DNA of 61,192 nt from a bacterium (GTDB lineage: Bacteria; Myxococcota_A; Bradymonadia; UBA7976; UBA1532). Below are positions 56,916 through 61,192 of the stretch, one piece after another. Positions within the stretch are counted from its first letter, which is position 1; each line of letters starts with the position of its first letter. The stretch lies in the NCBI GenBank assembly GCA_030426085.1, contig JAUHYW010000064.1:1-61192 (forward strand). The letters are read 5' to 3'. The notes under the pieces were generated by a model. That model was given only the letters and a program-made list of their open reading frames with translations, had not been told where the DNA came from and searched no databases. The translations under genes were made by a program, and so were the position numbers.

Positions 56916-58139
56916 TCAGGAGATCCCCAGGGGCCGGCCGAGCAGGCGCCTGACGAAGTCACGGCCCGCCGGCTCGCGTTCGACCTCGGCTCGCAGGCGC
57001 TCGCGCATATCGTCGGCGATCCCGGCGTGCTCGGCGGCCTGCATCGTGTGCCTGTACGCCGCGAAGACATCGGCGCCGGTGATCTCGTAGCCGAAGCCCT
57101 GCACCAGCCAGTGGATGGCGAGCTGCCCGGCCGCGGCGGCGAAGCGCGGCTGCTTCTCGGCGAAGTCCCGGGCGGCGCGGGTCAGCGTCTTCGGATCGCA
57201 CGGCGTGCGCCGGGCCAGCTCGATGGCCTCGGCGTAGAGCCCGACCGACTTCGCCGCCGCGAACCACTTGCCCTCGTCGCCCGGCGTGCTGGCGACGAGA
57301 TCGGCGAGGATGTCGGCCGGCGCCTTGTGGGGGTAGGCCTTGGCGACCGCCCGGAACCACCCCAAGTAGGTGCCGGCCTGGTTGGCGAGGAGCCCATACC
57401 GGCGATACGCCTCGTCGACCTGCCCCGCGGCGAGCAGGACCTCCTCGCAGCCGGCGGCGATCGCGATCGGGCTCTCGTTCAGGCCGTCGGTGGCCTCGGC
57501 GTACTCGATCGCCTCGGCGGTGCGCCCCAGCGCGGCCAGGGCCTTCACCCCGTATTTGCGGTCGTGCCACATCGAGTAGGGCGACATGTCGAGGAGCGCG
57601 AGCAGCTCGTCGTATCGGCCCGCGGCGAGCAGCGCGCTCAGGCAGCACGCCGTGCCCTTGAAGAAGCCGCGGAGCGCGGGATCCGGGCTCCACGCCCTCT
57701 TGCAGGTGCCGAGCAGCACGTCGGCCCAGCGCGAGGCGACCTCGGGGCTGGCGCAGAGGTCTCCCCACCGGTCACCCAGCGTCTCGATGTAGGGCATCGC
57801 GTCTTCCTGATACGCCTCCCACAGGCGCTCGAGCCACGCGGCGCGCGTCTCGGCGTCGGCCGGCGCGGCGGCGATGATGTCGGCGAGGGCGTCGACCGCC
57901 CGGTTCACCGCGTTGCCGAGCGAGCCGGATGAGCTGTCGACCCGCTCGAGCGCGGGCGAGACCTTCTCCAGGAAGATCACCGCGCCCTCCGCCGCCAGCA
58001 GCGGGTCCTTGCGGGCCACCTTCTCGATCTCGGCGGTCGCCTCCCTGACCCGCTTCACCGCGGGCTGGGAGCGCCAGCCGAAGGCGTTCCGCCGGAAGCG
58101 GGCGCGGAAGGTCCATTTGTGGGCTGGGGTGCCGGCCAT
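56916..58139 (-). CDS. Conserved TPR-like protein of unknown function
   Basis: 407 residues; GAGGTGAG lies just before the ATG. It opens AGTPAHKWTFRARFRRNAFG and continues with helix pairs throughout (LLAAEGAVIFLEKVSPALE, GRTAEAIEYAEATDGLNES, CEEVLLAAGQVDEAYRRYGL), the look of a TPR/alpha-solenoid. Similar proteins with this N-terminal phrase exist in distant bacteria as far as I recall, without assigned function. No signal or membrane segment. It follows the toxin-immunity pair on the same strand (112 bp gap), so it could belong to that locus. Confidence 0.7.
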   Translation of the reverse strand: MAGTPAHKWTFRARFRRNAFGWRSQPAVKRVREATAEIEKVARKDPLLAAEGAVIFLEKVSPALERVDSSSGSLGNAVNRAVDALADIIAAAPADAETRAAWLERLWEAYQEDAMPYIETLGDRWGDLCASPEVASRWADVLLGTCKRAWSPDPALRGFFKGTACCLSALLAAGRYDELLALLDMSPYSMWHDRKYGVKALAALGRTAEAIEYAEATDGLNESPIAIAAGCEEVLLAAGQVDEAYRRYGLLANQAGTYLGWFRAVAKAYPHKAPADILADLVASTPGDEGKWFAAAKSVGLYAEAIELARRTPCDPKTLTRAARDFAEKQPRFAAAAGQLAIHWLVQGFGYEITGADVFAAYRHTMQAAEHAGIADDMRERLRAEVEREPAGRDFVRRLLGRPLGIS

Positions 58140-58251
58140 GTCTCACCTCGGGTCGTCGTCTCGGTATGACTAGGGATCGAGGTGGGCGAAGTGTCCTCTG
58201 GCGGTCGAAATTCGCTCGGCGAATGGCGGGGGCCGTGGCCCCGATCGCTGT

Positions 58252-58794
58252 TCAGCCGGGGTCCGACTCGCGCCACGGGGCGAGGAGCGACCAGTCGACG
58301 TCGCGCTCTCGATCCCAGCCACGGGCGTCCGATGGCAGCTTGGGCCGGTCAGCGCGCTTGGGGATGAGCGCCTCGAGCAAGGCGCCGTAGATGCCCATCT
58401 GGGCGTCTGCGTCGTCATCGGCCTCGAGCTGGCGCACCAGGTGCCCGATGATCTCGTCGCGGTTCTCGGCGCCGAGAATCCAATCCCCGACCAGAAGGCG
58501 GGCGATCGCTGGTCGCACCCACCAACTCGGGTCGGTGTGCAGCATGTCGAGGATGGCGGGGACATGAGCGGCGGAGCTGCGCCAGAGCAGCAAGAGCTTC
58601 ACCCCGCTCTCCCGGAGCAGCGGGCTCGCATGTTCCAGCCATGCTTCGGCGTGTGGAACCAGCTTGGCCGAGTAGCCGTCGGCACAGAGGTTCACCATTG
58701 CGATGGACCGCTCATGAACCGGGGCCTCTTCGTCCTCGAGACGATCCCAGTCGGCGGGGGTCGACTTCGGGGGGCGTTCGTAGCGCTCGTTCAC
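58252..58794 (-). CDS. HEAT-repeat-like candidate immunity protein
   Basis: 180 residues from a GTG that overlaps the toxin stop (GTGA), a hallmark of toxin-immunity pairs. The protein is acidic and helical, with HEAT-like pairs (AEAWLEHASPLLRESGVKL, AAHVPAILDMLHTD, WWVRPAIARLLVGDW). It has no signal peptide, which suits an immunity protein acting in the cytoplasm. The immunity role rests on position and acidity; the family was not recognised. It should stay functional even if the toxin gene is disrupted. Confidence 0.7.
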   Translation of the reverse strand: MNERYERPPKSTPADWDRLEDEEAPVHERSIAMVNLCADGYSAKLVPHAEAWLEHASPLLRESGVKLLLLWRSSAAHVPAILDMLHTDPSWWVRPAIARLLVGDWILGAENRDEIIGHLVRQLEADDDADAQMGIYGALLEALIPKRADRPKLPSDARGWDRERDVDWSLLAPWRESDPG

Positions 58795-60453
58795 GTGTTC
58801 TCCAGCAAGCTCGCGACCCGGCCGATGAGCTCCTCGAACGCATCCCTATCGCGAGAGACTCGCGAGAATCCAGCGCTACCCGGCTCGTGGTTCTTGGTCG
58901 ACCGCTTCAGGTGAGCGAGCGCGTTCTCCAGCGAGTTCATGGAGTCTTGTACTTCGTGCAGGTGGTCGTACGTGCCCTTGCCACCGGGCAGCGGAACCGG
59001 AATCCCGTGCAGATCTCGCAGGGCCCCGCTCAGGTCAGCCGGCTTCAGCCCGTTCTCCAGGGCGTTGCGCGTGTGCATGAGGACCCCGAGCGTCTCATCG
59101 TCGAAGAAGCCTTCGGCGCTGTATCGCTGCAACCGCTCGAGCAGCTCGACCCGACCGGCGTTGATCACCTTGATCTGCTTCGCCGCCTGCCGGGCCGCCG
59201 CCTTGCTCATGCCGTTGCGGCGCAGCTTCTTCATGCTGTGCCGCACGGTGTCGTCGAGGGCGGTCTCGGCGCCTTCTCGGATGGCTTCCTTCGAGGCCAT
59301 CCGCCCCGCCTTGAGGAAGTCCAAGCCCGGGATGACCGCCACGAGGTTGATGCCCAGGCGGCCCCACGCACCCGGCGCGCCCTCGACGACGTCGCTGCCG
59401 GCCGCCGCGATGTCACGGGCGTCGCCGATCTGCCCCAGGACCGGCACGAACCCGGCCGCCGTCTGGCCGGCGAGCGCGCTGTAGCTGTCGTTATCGGCGA
59501 AGTCGCCGGCGAGTGCGCCGGTGAGGAACGCGACGATGCCTTCCTCGTCGCCGCCATCGATCAGGTCCGACAGGTCGACGTCGGCGTCGTCGGCCTCGGG
59601 GCCGCGCGCAAGGTAGTCGCCGACGGGATCGGCGGGGGCGCTCAGGTGACCGTCAACGCGGGCCGCCGCGTGCGTCAGCCGGCCCTCGATGGACACGCCG
59701 TCGGCCGAACCGAAGTGCAGCTTGCAGGTGAGCTGACCGCTGTAGTGGTCGAGCGCCGTGTCGAGGACGAGCCGGGCGTCGGGTCGCTCCAGGGTATACC
59801 GGGCGGTCTCGTAGCCGTCGGATTCGGTGAGCTCGATCGACAGTGCTCCGTTGCGGAGCGCCGGTTGTTGCTCACCATCCGCGACCGCCCGCGCAATCAC
59901 TTCGAGCCCGTCGAGTTGGCGGGCGAGAGCCGCGGTCGATTCCGGGTGAAGGTCGGTCGGCGTGATGCCGAAGAGGTTGAGCAGCAGGTGGTGGCGCCGG
60001 GTCAGGGACGCCGCGCCGTCGCCCCGGGGTGGATGTCTCGGCCTGTTCGGCCGGGGCGCGGGCGATCATCACCCGGCCGGTCTGGCCGCCGTCGGAGACC
60101 GGAGCCATCGCAGTGACGCGGACCGGGCCGGCTTCGGCGGCCACATGGTGGACCTCCACGCTCGGGCCCCGCTCGGCCGCGACGCCGCGCGACCGCGTCG
60201 GTTCGGCGACGCTGAGGATCACCTCACCGGGTGCCGAAGCCGCGATCGTCAGCCGCTCGCCAGCGGCGAGGTCGAGCGTGCGCGGCATGTCGGGCAATGG
60301 GGCGAGGGGTGAGCCTGACGCGGGGTCGACGGCCGGGCCGCGAGCGGAGCGGGGTGCGAACTCGGCAGCCTCGGTGAGGGGCTCCGCGATCTGGTCGCGA
60401 TCGGCGTCACTGTCTCGCTCGCGTTCGACGTAGCCCGGAGTGGGTCCCGCCAT
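58791..60453 (-). pseudogene. Polymorphic toxin, type 28 (Ntox28-like) C-terminus, frameshifted
   Basis: About 553 codons in two frames. The ATG at 60453 follows GGGAGAG, and frame 1 reads sensibly to about 60030 (GRVMIARAPAEQAETS). From about 60025 the protein continues in the next frame as DGAASLTRRHHLLLNLFG and stays open to the stop at 58791. The switch falls in CCCCGGGG at 60022-60029; removing one base there rejoins the frames. The C-terminal about 90 residues (VPLPGGKGTYDHLHEVQDSM, then LENALAHL and FEELIGRVASLLE) match the polymorphic toxin type 28 domain, whose nuclease role comes from family knowledge. Hydrophobic VPVLGQIGDARDI is the pre-toxin linker. The coupled immunity candidate follows. 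Whether this is a real mutation, slippage or a sequencing error cannot be decided here. Confidence 0.75.
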
Positions 60454-61192
60454 GTCGATCTCTCCCGTTCATTGGCCGACGGCCCCGCCCGAAGCCACAT
60501 GGTGCAATCAGCATCATGCCCGGTCGGGCGCGCGGTCAAGAGGGTTCGTCGACCGATGGGCGTCGTCGGTGAACAGACGTCGCTGCGGCTGGATGGCCCA
60601 TCGACATCCCTGCCCGGACGAGGTGCCCGCCCCCCCGGGTCACGGGTCTGACCCCCTTCGTCGTGCGCTGCGGGGGCGCAGGCGACTGGGGGCCGAGATG
60701 GCGCCTCGCCTGGCCGAGTCGTTTCTCGCCGGGTCCTGTCGCGGGTTCGACCCCCTCGCCGGGCGCTGAGCCGCATCAGGACGCCGCCTCGGGCGTAGGG
60801 TACGCCGCCGAGGGCCGACCATCGGGCACCGCGGGCGACCCCTACGCCGGCAAAAATCGGCGCGCGGGACATGTCGCCGCGACCCAACGCGGCCGATGGC
60901 CCGAGTTTGAGACATAGCCGCCTCGCCAGTCGCCGCCGCGGACTCGGATTCGAGACATCGAGGTCACATGAGTCGCCGACGAGGACCCGCCCTCGGGCCC
61001 TCCGCGCCATGGGGGTCGCCGCGGAGGGCCGGCCGGCGGGACATCGTCCGCGTGGGGTACGCCGGGCGAGGCCCGCTGTCGGCTCATCGTCGGGCGAGGC
61101 AACGCCCGCGATGGGCCGTCGACGGGCCGCTCGCGCCATGGGGGTCGGCGGGCGGGGCCCGGATTCGAGACATCGATGTCGCATAGGTCGCC
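60454..61192. other. Gene-free stretch with degenerate repeats
   Basis: No frame has both a ribosome site and protein-like composition. GATTCGAGACATCGA occurs at about 60951 and 61151, with a diverged copy (GTTTGAGACATAG) at about 60905, and CGCGCCATGGGGGTCG occurs near 61005 and 61134. GACCCCCT-type pairs lie near 60650 and 60748. The left edge must hold the toxin-gene promoter. The sequence continues past the window. Confidence 0.5.

Overview
Organism. The DNA is very GC-rich, uses GTG starts often and has strong purine-rich ribosome sites. It encodes many lipoproteins whose acylated Cys is followed by an Asp/Pro-rich spacer, a MopE-type Cys/Asp repeat protein that ends in a MYXO-CTERM-like sorting tail, and flagellins. 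This fits a flagellated, predatory or saprophytic member of the Myxococcota or a close deltaproteobacterial relative. The assignment is inferred from gene style, because no rRNA or other taxonomic marker is in the window.

Layout. 1-2.0 kb: a partial secreted protein, then about 1.5 kb of non-coding DNA built from 42-bp tandem repeats in two opposed arrays bounded by a short palindromic repeat, next to a gene fragment. 2.0-9.6 kb: a PI-PLC-like lipoprotein, an FGE-fold lipoprotein, a secreted caspase-like protein, a fused GmrSD-type restriction protein flanked by the same palindrome, and an AlkB-like dioxygenase. 9.7-17.8 kb: cardiolipin synthase, a permease resembling eukaryotic SVCT/NAT transporters, and a 1,666-residue surface protein with 20 metal-binding-type repeats. 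17.8-26.4 kb: an ECF sigma factor with a cupin anti-sigma candidate, an aldo/keto reductase, a TauD-like oxygenase coupled to a membrane protein and an esterase-CBM20 lipoprotein, and an HSP90-family ATPase coupled to a Cys-rich lipoprotein. 26.4-34.8 kb: a hybrid histidine kinase, two successive flagellin + tyrosine-recombinase modules separated by an 8-bp tandem repeat array, and a single-domain response regulator. 34.8-44.8 kb: an outer-membrane protein, argS, a sirtuin, a coupled pectate lyase/arabinofuranosidase pair, and a large TSP3-repeat lipoprotein. 44.8-50.8 kb: an oligopeptide/dipeptide ABC transporter operon with one ATPase and a PlsC-like gene. 50.9-55.8 kb: an unknown gene and a four-gene operon for a periplasmic isoquinoline-oxidoreductase-type molybdoenzyme. 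55.9-60.5 kb: a UDG-like protein, an unknown protein, and a polymorphic toxin (type 28) gene with a frameshift and its coupled immunity candidate. 60.5-61.2 kb: non-coding DNA with degenerate repeats.

How genes work together. The clearest functional units, all supported by stop/start overlaps, are pectin/arabinan breakdown (40.1 kb), the molybdoenzyme with its electron-transfer subunits (52.6-55.8 kb), the toxin-immunity pair (58.8 kb) and the HSP90-lipoprotein pair (25.8 kb). The most unusual arrangement is the duplicated flagellin-recombinase module, in which each flagellin gene is followed at once by a recombinase with altered catalytic residues. This could be a flagellar-variation or regulatory system. 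No start, function or mobility was tested; database comparisons are from memory of family motifs.
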